Source: Pyrus communis (taxonomy: Eukaryota; Streptophyta; Magnoliopsida; Rosales; Rosaceae). From it: a stretch of 64,000 bases of DNA. Below, piece after piece: positions 24,431-37,262 of the stretch. The stretch is from NCBI RefSeq assembly GCF_963583255.1, contig NC_084815.1, positions 1,984,001 through 2,048,000 of the forward strand. The letters run 5' to 3'. The notes beneath the pieces were generated by a model that saw nothing but the letters and a program-made list of their open reading frames with translations, had not been told where the DNA came from and made no database searches. The position numbers and the translations under genes are program-made. Position 1 is the first letter of the stretch, and every line of letters begins with the position of its first letter.

Positions 24431-24700
24431 TCATTCATAATTTATAGAACAAATAACAATACAAGTTACACTTGTCCACGACATGTTTTCATATTTCGAA
24501 AACGCTACATTATATATAGTTTTATTATCAATGGAAAAAAAAACATTGCTCTTAATATAAAAAACCATGCTATCACTCAACCACTGATCTCCCATTCGCT
24601 TATGCAATGGGCTTTTCACAATATTCATAGTGGAAAAGGCTATCTCCAGTGAAGCAGTAGCAACCGATAATATCAAAGTCAATGTAATTAGCAAATACAC
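24431..24700 (-). pseudogene. hAT transposase C-terminal dimerisation fragment
   Basis: The minus-strand translation LLITLTLILSVATASLEIAF, then STMNIVKSPLHKRMGDQWLS, matches the hAT C-terminal dimerisation region (the A(S/T)xExxFS type motif) found in zinc-finger MYM-like plant transposases. No upstream transposase frame is present. To the right, at 24940-24990, lies GGTTCAATTGACCCCCCTTA, a word I associate with the same kind of element. Confidence 0.65.
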
Positions 24701-25698
24701 ATGATTCTATACTATGTTCTTCCCGTCTTAACCAATTTTTATTGCAAGACTAGTAATTCCTTTCAATTGAGAAAATTCATTACTTGAATGCATAATAGAA
24801 ATAATGCCCAAATTGATATTTAAAAAATAATAATAATAAGAGCGGCAACTCCTCTTTGAAGCATTTTATCAAGCAGTTTGAGGGCATTTATGAAAGATAC
24901 TCTAACATCGAAAGGCAGCACCCGAGTCATCCATTAAGATTCACCGGAATTCAGGGGTTCAATTGACCCCCCTTAACCCTTAATGGATCCACCTGTGAAT
25001 GTGAGGAGCAACCCAGTTACTTATAAGTATACACAAAGTCCTTTCCTTCCCCATATGAGATTGCTACTCAACAATATTTCCTTGAGTTTTCAAAATTAAC
25101 TACTAGAGAATCATGCATACTTTCAATTAACGTATGGAAAATTCACAAACAAATCACCTTGAATGATATTAGGGAAATACTATGGCGGCCTTTGTTTTAA
25201 TAAAATTACATTATAATAATTAAAGTTTATTATCTACGTCACATACTAATGGTAAGGTTATGGAATGGTATTGTTTATTACACTGCACTAATGATGATTG
25301 TTACACCATGAACATTTTGTTACATTATATGTGCAAATAATTATTAGTAGATGTCATAGAATTATCCGGCCTTGACCTGTAAATCTGCTAACGTAAAACG
25401 AGGAGTTAAAGCTTGAAACAAGGAGTAAATAATAATGACACATTCATTCTAATTCAATCCTTTATGCCAAATGAGGCCGCCTATATGTCTGAATTTTTTC
25501 TTTTCTTGTCATTCTTACTTTAATTAATGTTTTGTTTATCATGCGCAACGTTGTTTCTTGGTTCACCCCAAAATTGTCACAACGCCCAGAAAGTGTTTTC
25601 ATCTTCAGTCTTAATCGCATGATTTTATTTCTCTTGCAAAGTGCATATAACTGGTTTACAGTTAGAAAAAAAGTACGAAATGAAAAATGATATATATA
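24701..25698. other. AT-rich intergenic region
   Basis: No coding frame or delimited element. The part up to about 25080 may be more of the decayed hAT element noted to the left. Confidence 0.35.
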
Positions 25699-26357
25699 AG
25701 GAAATTGTAGGAATTGTTAACTTTAATTCGATGGAATAATGGTATTTTAATTAAAAATTCACGATAATTGATCCCTTAACTCATCAATGCATGCAACTAT
25801 AACCTTTTTTGTCAACTCCGTTAGAATTTTCGTTAAAATGAGTCACGTTCCACACATGTGAGAGTGCATGTTTGCTCACTACCATTTATGTGGTGTATGC
25901 TCATTATCCTATTTATCACTGTTAAATGAGTTTGAATTTTGAGATTTGTGCTTATCCATTACACAAATCTCGAAATTCAAATTCATCTAACGGTGATAAA
26001 TAGGGCGGTGAGCATACATCACACTAAATGGTGGTGAGCAAAAATGCTCCCACACATGTGAGGATGAAACAATGGGCAAATAAGAAAAATTGTAACAATG
26101 GTCCCTCAACCCTAACCTAATCGGAGAAATGGTCCCTCAACTTTAATACAATTGGAGCAATGTCAAGTTAACTTTAATCCAAATGTAGAAATGGTCATTC
26201 CCACATGACTCATTTGACAGAATTTTTGACAGAGTTGACGAAAACGACCATATCTGTACGTTTTGATGAGTTAAGGGACCAATGATCATAGATTTTTAGT
26301 TATGGGACCATTACTCTAATTGGGTTAAAATTGAAGGACCATTGCTACAATTTTCTA
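25699..26357. mobile_element. long-TIR MITE with a second palindromic element nested in it
   Basis: Outer arms: GGAAATTGTAGGAATTGTTA at the left mirrors CCATTGCTACAATTTTC at the right. CCCTTAACTCATCAATGCAT mirrors ACGTTTTGATGAGTTAAGGG, and GTCAACTCCGTTAGAATTTT mirrors AATTTTTGACAGAGTTGAC; together the arms are about 190 bp. Words such as ATGGTCCCTCAACTTTAAT occur in an extra internal copy (26097-26210). The nested element is listed separately. No coding sequence. Long arms suggest a Mutator-like MITE. Confidence 0.7.
25853..26062. mobile_element. near-perfect palindromic MITE nested in the previous element
   Basis: Arms of about 90-100 bp separated by a loop of only about 12 bases (TTATCCATTACA region): GTTTGCTCACTACCATTTAT, GTATGCTCATTATCCTATTT and TTGAATTTTGAGATTTGTG are mirrored by CACAAATCTCGAAATTCAA, AAATAGGGCGGTGAGCATAC and AAATGGTGGTGAGCAAAAAT. 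CACACATGTGAG occurs at both edges. Transcribed, it would fold into one long hairpin. Confidence 0.75.
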
Positions 26358-26358
26358 T

Positions 26359-26361
<3 letters not shown>

Positions 26362-26397
<36 letters not shown>
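26362..26397 (+). repeat. (AC)n microsatellite
   Basis: About 18 AC dinucleotides just outside the nested MITE. Confidence 0.9.
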
Positions 26398-26401
<4 letters not shown>

Positions 26402-26420
26402 TATATACACACGCGTATAT

Positions 26421-28400
26421 TGTTAATGCCAGTCAACAGAATTGTTTTAGTGTGTAAAATAATTAGGATTCTTTAATTCTCTTGTACCATAAGTGTAGCC
26501 TTGAATAACATAACAGATTCAAAATCAAATTTGTCTTAGTATGAGAGCAGGTTTCGACCTGTGATCTTCTTCCAATCCCTAGCCGCGGACGTGAAGTTTT
26601 TGTTGTCTTCGAACCTTAAAATCAAAACCCTAGTCTCGAGACAGAAGACTCAACCCAGAAACCAAATTCTAAATCTCAAATCCGCTGCTACAATGGCTGA
26701 GGAAAAGGTTCTTAACCCAATCATGGGCCAGACCTCTGCTCAACCGAGTCTTCCAACATCCATGGCTTGCCTATTGGGTTCAAGTTGAATGATATAAACT
26801 ACAAGGTATGGTTGAGGATGATGGAGGTCCATGTTGAAGGCTTGAACAAGGTTGAACAAATGAATGGACAGACCCCGGTGATTAATGAGACGAATCCTGG
26901 CTTACTGAGGACGCAATTGTACGAGGTTGATTGATGAAGACCATAGAGTTGCATTTGCTTGGGTTCTTCATTGAATTGCCAACAACCAAGGACATTTGGG
27001 ATAAGTGTTACCCAATTGTTCCATGACAGGGCTGATGAATCTCAGTACTATGAGTTGTGATGCAACGCAACGAGGACAAAGCATAATGGGCGCCTAGTAA
27101 ATCTCTACTACGTAGAGTTGATAAATGTGTGGCAAGTTATGGTTAAAGGACGTCCATATAAGGCATTATGTGCGGCTGATTTGAAGACCAGGAAAGATGA
27201 TCTCCAAAAAGATCGTCTGTATGATTTTCTCACAGAACTCGATGATGTTTTTGATCCAATTCGCAGCAGTCTTCTATGGATAAAGCCAATCTTAGGGATT
27301 AAAGAGTGCTTCAATACCATTCAGTGTGAAGCACAATGACAAATTACCATGCTTGGCGACAAGAATGCTTATAGTAGTCCATCAATGGCTATGGTCATCA
27401 AGTCTCTTTCAATAGGAACTCCATGTTCCTCGGAGGATTTGGATGAAGCTAAGAAGGATAAGCTTCAGTGCAGTCATTGTCGTCACACAAAAGAAACGTG
27501 GTTCAAAATCCATGGCTACTCGGATTGGTTCCTGGAAAGAAGGAAGCAGGACAAGGGAAATGCTTACAAACGCTTAGCACAAGCCAAGCTTCCCAGAAAC
27601 TGAGCTATGAGTTGCATTTTTAGCTGCCAATCGTATCTGTGAACTCTTGTGGCATCAGAACTCACGGAGATATGATTCAAGCTCAAGGAGCCTATGATTT
27701 TATTTTGTGATAATCAAGTAGCACGAGAGATAACTAATAATCTGGCACTACATGATTAGACTAAACAAGTTCAAGTGGATCGACATTTTATCAAGGACAA
27801 TTTGGATGTTCAACTAGAGAACATTTCATTCTTGAGGTTGGACTCACTAACAGATGTTCTAACTCATGGAGTTTCTACTGGAGAGTTTCATGACTAACTT
27901 GACAAATTGGGCTTATGAAATATCTATGCACCAACTTGATCGAGAGTTTTGGTGTGAGTCAACAGAACAATTTTAGTATGTAATTAGGATTCCTTAATTG
28001 TCTTTGGTACCATAACACTATGTTTGGATGAGGGAAATAAATATAGAATTTTGGTAAAAGTTGGAATTTATAAATTGACAGGCACCAATTCTCTTGTTTG
28101 GATTCATAAACATAGAAATTTAGAATTTCCGCGTGGAAAAAAAACTTGGAATTTGGGACCTTCAAATCCCAAGTTCAAATTCCATGTAAATAGGTGTCAT
28201 TTCTCAATTTCTATGATTGACAGTTTAAAAATAACAAATTCCGTATTCAATTCCATTGTTCTTTTTGGTTAACCAAACAAGAAAATTTACAAATTCTAGA
28301 AAATAAAATCTCGTCATTTCAATTTCCATCATTTTTAAATTCCTTAATAATTTTAAATTTCTTCACCCAAACATAGTGTAAGTGTATATATACATGGGTT
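26421..28400 (+). mobile_element. decayed, internally deleted copia retrotransposon
   Basis: A short 5' LTR begins TGTTAATGCCAGTCAACAG at 26421. TAGTATGAGAGCAG at 26538-26550 is a degraded initiator-Met tRNA primer site. Gag remains follow in broken frames (MAEEKVLNPIMGQTSAQ at 26693; LYDFLTELDDVFDPIRSSLL; the CCHC-like CSHCRHTKETWFKIHGY at about 27466). From about 27640 the sequence jumps to RNase H tail (LFCDNQVAREITNN, DVLTHGVSTGEFH), so protease, integrase and reverse transcriptase are deleted. The 3' LTR starts near 27951 (TTGGTGTGAGTCAACAGAAC) and is interrupted by the MITE at 28016-28378. Confidence 0.75.
28016..28378. mobile_element. Tourist/PIF-like MITE in the 3' LTR of the decayed copia element
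   Basis: Inverted ends CACTATGTTTGGATGAGGGA and AATTTCTTCACCCAAACATAGTG-type (mirror CACTATGTTTGGGTGAAGAA); 363 bp; target duplication TAA (28013-28015 and 28379-28381). The matching 5' LTR of the host element reads CCATAAGTGTAGCC without interruption, which is the empty site. A 3-bp TAA duplication fits PIF/Harbinger (Tourist) MITEs. Confidence 0.85.
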
Positions 28401-29734
28401 CAGATCCGTGATACAACGCTTTGCACACAACTTTTGGCACATATTTTTGTGGGCGCAATCCATAATGTATTTCAATGATCCCAAATGTATATCTTTTAGG
28501 TATTCCTTAAAAAAAATCATGTCTATTAAAATTCACCTAGATCCGAACCATATAACCATTGGATTAAGGGTTTAGGGTTTCTTCTGTATTCGTCAATTTC
28601 ATTCACTACTTAATAGTTTTGTATTTTTCTAACTTTTGCAAGGATGACCTATGAATGATGTTCTAAAGATAGACAGTTCGGATATTTAAAATATATTAAG
28701 CAGTGGACCCCACAAAAGCTTATGTCAAAAGTTGGGTAAAAAAAAATAGTGTCACGGGTCCATCCCCTGTATGTATATGGGGACCTACTTCGTAATGTAT
28801 TTCAATGATTTGACCCATCTATTCTTAGATCTTGCTCAAAGATCAGGTCTATCAAAAATACCCAAATCTGAAACGACATTTGAATTAAGGACTTAGGGTT
28901 TTTTTGTAGAACCGTATTCATCCATTTTCTTAACTCCATTGAAAGATGAAAAACTTAACAACATTCAAAACCTATATTTTTCTTATATATATATATATAT
29001 GTCCCATTTTACTTGAGAGTTCTTGTCGTATGTATATTATTCATACCTGCAGAAAACCATATTGACGAGGCGTATTGACAAAAAAACTTAAAATTATCTA
29101 GAATAAGTTGTTTAAGCTTAGCTGTTAAGTGACAACGATGGCAAGTGACATGAACAATGAAATGGAACATGTGAAACCAGAAATTGTAGCCTTCTGCCTT
29201 TTCACCCAAAATCTTGTACAAAATAATTGTCATATTTTGAGGTCAAGGACTAAGAAAGATTCACACAAAATTAAAGAATTAATAACCTATTAACTACGAC
29301 ACAACCAAATTCAAAATGGGGTGCTGGGATGCTTGACACCTAATTATATATCCAAGTTTTAAAATTAAACCTAAATTTAAATTACAATTAAAGACTAAAT
29401 CGTGTCCAACGTTAAATCTAGCTATTTTTTTTCCATAAGCAGTTGAAATGTCCCACCATAACAAAAGAAAACAAAAGCATAGTATAGGAGTTCTCATTCC
29501 GTCAAGAGTGCCATGCATATATATGCAAGTAAAACTGTAACAAAAAACTTAAGTATCTGCTAGTATTTGCTCCCCTCTCTCGCACACGCACACGACACAA
29601 GACCTTATACCATGTTGATATTTTTTTGATTAATCTGATCCAAAACTATTAAAATATAGTATTTTCCTTGTGAGAAAATATATGCTTTCGACTATTTTCC
29701 AAAAGTATTATACAAAGATATTACCAACTAGTTT

Positions 29735-29925
29735 TACGGTCTAACGGTATCCTTCTTTATTTACAAGTAAGATGTCTCAAGTTTAACTCAAATAGATAGT
29801 GACAGCCTATTATATTTGTGTTGAGTTTGATATGGCTTGAGCCCAATTCTCTCCCCCTTTTAGAATATCATTGCATACAAAAACGATACATTGAGATAGG
29901 GGATTTCGTCTAAACAACAAAATTG
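29735..29925 (+). mobile_element. old SINE copy inside duplication unit A (partner at 34209-34375)
   Basis: The degraded head GGTCTAACGGTATCCTTCTT and box-B-like CTCAAGTTTAACTCAAAT, followed by TTGAGCCCAATTCTCTCCCC and a TAGAATATCATTG tail, resemble the SINE at 32976-33151. It is present in both duplication units, so it predates the duplication. Confidence 0.5.
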
Positions 29926-32900
29926 GTTAACTATAGTTAGGTATCAAACTCATGATCTAAGTGAGTTGAACGTTAAACATTCCATTTACTAGTAAGTCAA
30001 ATGTACGGTCTGTCTATAAGTATTTTTGAAATAGTTAAAACCGCTTTAAGATCACCAAAAGCTATTCTAACCATGTTTGGTTAAAAAGTTAAAAGTGCTT
30101 TCGGATTCAAAAAGACACTAGTTATGTGTTTCTTTTAATAAACACTTCAAGTCTTTTCCAAGAAGCACTTGCATTTTTTATTAAAAATATCTTAGGCTTC
30201 TAATGGAACCATTGTTACTAAAGAATTTTCAAACAGATCCTTAATTAATCGTTGAGCTAGTGAAAACCACTAATCGAATTTTGTAAGTGGGGTAAATAAA
30301 GCGAGATGATTTCTTTTTAATTATTGAAAAAATAAAATACAAGAGTGCACCATTTGAATGCTTATTATCATATATAAAATAATTTCAAGACCACAAAACC
30401 ACATACAACAATACTAATTTGTCTCACCGTATATATGTTCAAGGTTGTGAATATTAATAAAGCCTTGTAAAAGACGCCGAATATTGGCCAGCAAACATAT
30501 ATGATAATCTCGAAGGAGGATTAGTGTTAACCGTGGATCAAATTTATGAAAATATAAGTCACTCTCAATATATAATGACAATAAGCTTTCGTGGAAAATC
30601 AAATTTTTATTAGAGAAACAATTTAGATGTAGTCTATAAAATATGATCTTCGTATCATCACCCTAATCCGAATATTACTCAAGAAGAAGAAGCAGCAACG
30701 TCTAGATCATGGGAGATGGACAATCACGACCAACTTCCATCCAGACGATAAGATCTGAACAAAAATATAGGATCATATTGGATCGTTCATGTTTAAGTAA
30801 TGTTTTATCAATGCCATGGAGTTTCAGAGAAACTGTCATTATTCGCATTATACGCGGAGTAATACTCTTTTGTAATATAAAACTGTTTGCCTGTGTGTAT
30901 ATATATTACCGTCCGCAATCTTCATCCCATGAGGATCCTATTTCTCCGATACAGCGCAGAACTATAAAAATGTTAGACTAACTTAATATAAAAAAAAAAT
31001 AATGCAACGGGTTTGCCTCTATCCGTGGCACTATAACTTTTGACACACATTTTTGTAGAGCTTACTTTGTAATGTATTTAAACAATTCGAATCATTTATT
31101 TGTAGTGAAGTTTATCAAAGAATATGAATTTACAAAGAAATCCTGATACTTTTTTCCAACCGTCATATGGTTTCAGAGATGAGTGATTTTTGTGCTAGTA
31201 TATTTGCTACCGTCTCTCACACACACACACAACACCACACCTTATACCATGATATCTCGTAACTGATCTTGATCGAAACTATAGTATTTAATTTCCATGG
31301 TTTAGGGATGCCCATACACAATTAATACTTTTAAAACCACAAGGGCAGATTCAAAGATTGCTCATCGCCTGACCTTTATTATCCAAAGAAATTCCAATTT
31401 TAACTCCAAAGCTTCTGCTTAGGAAAAATGGAATGAATAAGAAAGCACGACCGACATTCGTTGTTTTGAAAACAAAATGTGAAATAAAAAGAGACAAAAG
31501 AAAAAGTAGGAAGAGAAATTAGCTAGATTGTATTCTTCTCATTAATTATAATGCATTTTTATAAGTTTACGTTTATCTGGAGACAAAGCCCTCGTTTGGA
31601 TTTTTTTTGTTTTCTTTTGTTTGTTTGTTTGGGTTTGGGTGTTCGTGAACCTGGTGAAGTTGGGGCTGGCGTCGTGGCGCTCATAATCTCATTTCGGTGT
31701 CGAGAAGAAGTTGAGCGGAATCCTTCCTCTTTTGGCGTTTGGTTCTGACCTAAAATCTGAGCTAAGTTGCATGCTTGCTGGGTTCCGTTGAGGCACTGGA
31801 AACTCGCGATGTAATTGCTTTGCGAATTGCATGTTGATTTCGGCTTCTAATGAGCTGGGTATGTTGTAAATTTTTGCTCATTGTTCTTGCTTTGATATGT
31901 GTCTATTGATCTTTAGTTTGGCATGAACCTATTGGTATTGGGGTCATGGTTTGTACTAATTTCTGTAATTAGTCCATGTTTAAAGGAAAGTTCTGTAAAA
32001 AGAAAAAAATAAAAGACAAGTGTTTAAATAGATTCTTCTTTTTCCTTCCAGCAATGAGATGTGGGTTTTCTGGGAGACCTATTAGAAATTAAAGATGAAT
32101 GATATTCATAATATTATGCATATCAGAAATTTAAAAAAAATAAATAACTCGAACCAAACCAAATCGAACTAAACAGTAATTGTGATTCGATTTTTGATTT
32201 CGGTAAAAAACTGAAGCGAATAAAATCGAGCCTACCCTTATTATTTGATACAGTTTTTGTTTCATTACAGTAAATTAGTCACATCTAATATTGAATTTTT
32301 TTATACAATAATAGATTTATAGCAAGTAATAGAGGAATAAATTGATATCGAACTTATGGATAATGACTAACTTGACAAATTGGACTTTTGAGATATCCAT
32401 GCACCAACCCATGGAATTTCATTCTTGAGGATGGAAGAGCAACTGATAAATGTTCCAACCCATGGAGTTTCTACTGGAGTGTTTAATGACTAACTTGACA
32501 AATTGGGCTTTGGAGATATTTATGCACCAACTTGAGCAGGATTGTTGGTGTGAGTCAACAAAACATTTTTAGTATGTAATTTTGGATTCCTCAATTGTCT
32601 CTTGTACCATATATATATATATATCCGTGACACAACTTTTGACATAGATTTTTGTGGGCGCAATCCGTAATGTATTTCAATGTTCCCAAATGTTTATCTT
32701 TTAGATTTTCCCTAAAAAATCATGTCTACTAAAAATACTCAAATCCGAGACCATATCCAAAACCATATGATCATTGGATTAAGGGTTTTTTTGTAGAACT
32801 GTATTTGTCAATTTCCTTCACTACAAATGGATATTTTAATAGTTTTGTATTTATCTAATTTTTACAAGGATGACCTATAAATCATGTTTTAAAAGATAGA

Positions 32901-32975
32901 TAGTTCGGATTGTCTAGTTTTTGCAAGGATGACTTATGAATGATGTTCTAAAAAGATAGACAGTTCTAATTATTA

Positions 32976-33151
32976 TTTTTTTTTTTTGAACAAACGATAT
33001 TATCTACAATAAGAGGGAGATGGGTGGGTTTAGCCTCACAATAGGCTAGCAATAATGTTGTTCAAATTCGCCTTTGGCGAGAATTGAACTTAAGATACTT
33101 CTCACTTACAAGTGAAGATGAATACCACCATACCATAGCATTAAATGGCAT
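32976..33151 (-). mobile_element. tRNA-derived SINE with target duplication and empty-site partner
   Basis: Read on the minus strand: tRNA-like head with ATGGTGGTATTCATCTTCAC and box B AGTTCAATTCTCGCC, a body with TATTGTGAGGCTAAACCCAC, and an end in ATAATATCGTTTGTTC plus a run of about 13 A. Flanked by a 16-bp direct repeat ACAGTTCNNATTATTA (32960-32975 and 33152-33167), as left by target-primed reverse transcription. The equivalent site in unit A (about 28674) is uninterrupted (GACAGTTCGGATATTTAAAA). Confidence 0.85.
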
Positions 33152-33429
33152 ACAGTTCAGATTATTAAAATATATTAAGGAGTGGGCTCCACACAAAAGC
33201 TTATGTCAAAAGTTGGGTTAAAAAATGGTGTTACAGATTCACTCCTATATATATGGGGACTCACTTTGTAATGTATTTCTACAATCCGAATCTTCTATCT
33301 TTTAGGTATTCCCTCAAATATCATGTCTATCAAAAATCACCAAAATCTGAAACCATATGACATTTGGATTAACAGTTTAGTGTTTCTTTGTAAAACCATA
33401 TTCCCTTAACAACAATCAAAACCTATACT

Positions 33430-33440
<11 letters not shown>

Positions 33441-33469
<29 letters not shown>
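33441..33469 (+). repeat. (GT)n microsatellite
   Basis: About 14 GT units; the matching place in unit A (28986-29000) has only an AT run. Confidence 0.85.
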
Positions 33470-33470
<1 letters not shown>

Positions 33471-35998
33471 CCCATTTTACTTTAGAGTTCTTATCGTTGA
33501 TTATGTATATTATACATGGGAGAGAAAACCATAAGCATTGACAAAATAATTTGTGACCGAAAAAATATAAAATAACTTATAGTAGAATAAGCTGTTTAAG
33601 GTTAGCTGTTAAGTGACTAAGGACGGCAAGTGACATGAACAATGAACCGGACCACGTGAAACCAGAAATTGTAGCATTCTGCCCTTTCACCCAAAATCTT
33701 GTACAACATAATTGGTCATATTTTGAGGCCAAGGAATAAGAATGATTCACACGAAATTAAAGAATTAATAACTTATTAACTACGACACAAACAAATTCAA
33801 AAATGGGTGCTGGGATGCTTGACACCTAAATATATATATCAGTTTTGAAATTATATCTAAATTTAAATTATATTTAAAGACTTAATTGTGTCGAAAGTTA
33901 AATCTAGCTATTTTTTCCATAAGCAGTTGAAAAGTCCCACTATAACAAAAAAAAAAAAACATAGTGTAGGAGTTCTCGTTCTGTCAAGAGTGCCATACAT
34001 ATATAATTATATATGCAAGTTAAACTGTAACAAAAAACTTAAATAACTGCTAGTATTTGCTCCCCTCTCTCGCGCACACCACACAACACCTTATACCATG
34101 TTGATATTTTTTTAATTAATCTGATCCAAAACTATTAAACTACAGTATTTTTCATGTGAGAAAATATATACTTTCGAGTTATTATAAACGTTATTACCAA
34201 CTAATTTTACGATCCAGTATGCATTTTCAATTATAAGTAAGAGATTTCGAGTTAAACTCAAATAAAGGGCAACAACCTATTATGTTTATGTTGAGTTTGA
34301 TATGGCCTAAGCCCAATTCTCTTCCCTTTTTAGAATATTGTTGTATACAAAAAACGACATGGAGATAGGGGACTTTGTCTAAACCACAAAATGGGTTAGC
34401 TATAGTTAGGTATCAAACCCATGATCTAAGCGAGTCAAACCTTAAATATTCCACTTACCAGTAAGTGTAATACACGGTCTGTCTATAAGTGTTTTTGAAA
34501 TAATTAAAACCGCTTTTAGCTAGATCACTAAATGCTAGTCTAACTATGTTTGGTTAAAAAGTTAAAAGTGGTTTTGGGGTCAAAAGGCGCTAATTATGTG
34601 TTTCTTTCAAGAAGCACTTCAAGTCTTTTTCAAGAAGCACTTGCAATTTTTATTAAAAATATCTTGGTGCTTCTAATGGAAGCATTGTTACTTACGAAGT
34701 GATTCTTAAAGAAGTATTTTCAAACGGAACCTTAATTGTTTAGCTAGTGAAAACCACTAATCAAATTTTATAAGTAGGGTAAATAAAGCGAGATGATTTC
34801 TGTTTAATTTTTGAAAAAATAAAACACAAGAGTGCACCATTTGAAAGCTTATTATCATAACATAATTTCAAGACCACAAACCACATACAACAATATTTGT
34901 CTCACCATATATATGTTGAAGGTTGTGAATAATGAATCTTAATAAAGCCTTGTAAAAGACGTCGAATATTGGCCAGCAAACATATACGATAATCTCGAAG
35001 GAGGATTAGTGTTAACCGTGGATCAAATTTATGAAAATCTAAGAGTCGCTCTGAATATATAAAGACAATAAGCTTTCGTGAAAAATCAATTTTTTATTAA
35101 AAAGATAATTTAGATGTAGTCTACAAATGTGTTCTCCCAATCATATACCTAACGAGAATATTACTCAAGAAGAAGCAGCAGCAACGTCTAGATCATAGGA
35201 GACGGACAATCACGACCAACTTCCATCCAGACGATAAGATCTAAACAAAAATATAGGATCGCATAGGATCATTCATGTTTAAGTAATGTTTTATCAATGC
35301 CATGGAGTTTCAAAGAAACTGGCATTGCTCGCATTATACGCGGAGTAATACTCTTTTATAATAGAAAACTGTTTGTGTGTATACATTAGCGTCTGCAATC
35401 TTCATCCCATGAGGATCCTATTTCTCCGATACAGCGCAGAAATATAAAATATGTTAGACTAAGTTAATATAAAATAAAATATAAAAAAACAGTGCAACGA
35501 GTCTGTACTTATTCGTGGCACCATTTTTTTACAAAACTTTGGACACACGTTTTTATTTAAACGATTCGAATAATTTATTTGCGGTGAAGAAAATCGATAA
35601 ATTTGATCTTACAAAGAAACATTAAAACATTAATCCAATGGTCATATGGTTTCAGAGATGAGTGATTTTTGTTAGACATGATCTTTAACAGAAAACCTAA
35701 AAGATAGATGGTTTGGATCGTTGAAATATATTACAAAGTGAGCCTTACAAAAATGTGTATCAAAAGTTTATCTATATATATATATATATATTTGAAACAC
35801 TTAATTTGAATATATATACTTTGTACATGTTTTCTTATTCTTATCTTTCTTTTCTTATACAACGATATATTTACAAAAGTTAATAAAATAAAGGGGTTTT
35901 GAACTTTAATCTTTCAAGAAGATTAAAATTTAATAAAAACTTGGTGTTAGATTGGATATTGATTTTAATCCCTTAATGTGTACTTAATTCATATTCAT

Positions 35999-36226
35999 AT
36001 TATATTTTTGTTTTAATATTTAATAGATATCTTATTTAATTAATGTCATTACATTAAATTTTAAATTCATTATCATACACATTTTAATCCATTAATTTTA
36101 TTTAACTTCCTATATATTTTTGTTTTAATGTTTAATAGATATCTTATTTAATTAATGTCATTACATTAAATTTTAAATTCATTATCATACACATTTTAAT
36201 CCATTAATTTTATTTAACTTCCTATA
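35999..36226 (+). repeat. tandem dimer of about 114 bp
   Basis: TATTTTTGTTTTAATRTTTA through TTTTATTTAACTTCCTAT occurs twice head to tail (35999-36112 and 36113-36226) with only a few differences, so the duplication is recent. Lies in the block that is specific to unit B. Confidence 0.85.
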
Positions 36227-36540
36227 ATTAGTGTACCTAAATGTCCGTATCATAATATATTTTACTAAATTAGTGTATTGAAATGTGTGTACCTAAATAT
36301 ATTGTAGTGAATTGGTGGCACATAAGAAAATATGTAAAAACATAATTGTACCAAAAATTTCATACATAACTATATATATGATACTAAACTAGTGTACCAA
36401 AATGTCTGTACCTAAATATATTATACTAAACTAGTGTACCAAAATGTCTATACCTAAACATATTATACTAATCTAGTGTAGCAAAATGTTCGTACCTAAA
36501 TACATTGTAATGAAATTAGTGGCACATAAAAAAATATGCA
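36227..36540 (+). repeat. tandem array of about 45-bp units
   Basis: Imperfect repeats of AGTGTACCAAAATGTCTGTA followed by CCTAAATATATTATACTAAA, about six units, with GTGGCACATAAGAAAATATG breaking the series twice. No coding potential. Confidence 0.7.
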
Positions 36541-36896
36541 AAAACATAAGTGTATTGATAAATCTCTACAAAATATTTTCTTATATAAGATATTCACCAT
36601 AATGAGAATTAAAATTTATAATATGTTCATAAAATTTAATTTATGAACACCATAAAATTATAAATAAAAAAGAGAGAGTGCATACATATGCTGGCATTAA
36701 AATATAGTCTAGGGACTAAAATCAATTTTTAATCTTTTATAAGACATTTTTCTAAACTTCATCTTATTTAGGGATTGAAATCTAGTTTTCTATAAAATAA
36801 ATTAGTATTGAACTTCTCACACAAGCACACAACACCACACCTTATACCATGATATTTCATAACAGATCTTGATCGAAACTATTAAAATAGTATTTA

Positions 36897-37245
36897 GCCC
36901 TAATTTGGCACTGAGGTGATTTTGAAAAAAGTGGTTATAAAAAAAAGTTGGGAGCTTTTTTATGTTTGGTAAACATTCAGCTTCATCTTTTTTTCATAGT
37001 TTTGGGTGAAAAAAGCCAAAAACACAAAGCTGCAAGACCTAGCTTTGAAAAACTAGCTTTTTTTTTCACATCTGTTTTACATAAAAGTTTATCAAACACT
37101 ATAATACTGCTTTTTTTTTTTTTTTTCAAAAGCACTTTTACAAAAAAAGTTTACCAAACACTATGCTGCTTTATTTCACAGCTGCTTATTCTCACAGCAC
37201 AACTGAAGCAGTCTTTTTTAAAGCACAACAATACCAAATCAGTCC
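36897..37245. mobile_element. Tourist/PIF-like MITE with TTA target duplication
   Basis: Ends GCCCTAATTTGGCACTGAGG and CAATACCAAATCAGTCC are imperfect inverted repeats. TTA flanks both sides (36894-36896 and 37246-37248). Unit A reads TAGTATTTAATTTCCATGG at about 31284-31302, the empty site with one TTA. Poly-T tracts inside; no coding. Confidence 0.85.
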
Positions 37246-37262
37246 TTAATTTCCATGGTTTA

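Larger units (their letters stand above)
27870..32358. repeat. tandem segmental duplication, unit A
   Basis: Unit A runs from the RNase H tail of the decayed copia element to a break at GATATCGAACTTATGGA (about 32358) and is repeated as unit B (32359-43090). Collinear landmarks (A/B): TTGGTGTGAGTCAACA 27951/32549; GGATGACCTATRAATNATG 28643/32870; GTCCCATTTTACTT 29001/33470; ATTGGCCAGCAAACATAT 30483/34971; ATCCCATGAGGATCCTATTT 30925/35402; CACCACACCTTATACCATG 31232/36832; GCATGCTTGCTGGGTTCCGT 31768/42488; AGGAATAAATTGATATCGAA 32333/43073. Most of the unit is non-coding repeat DNA. The open frames at 30709 and 31551 are not conserved between units. Confidence 0.85.

Noticed and set aside
30709..30981. 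Open frame starting MGDGQSRPTSIQ
   Set aside because: The equivalent sequence in the sister duplication unit (about 35195-35470) lacks the ATG (ATAGGAGACGG) and has indels, so it is not a conserved coding region.
31551..31748. Open frame starting MHFYKFTFIW
   Set aside because: The frame is not preserved in the sister copy at about 42285-42450, although the underlying DNA is.
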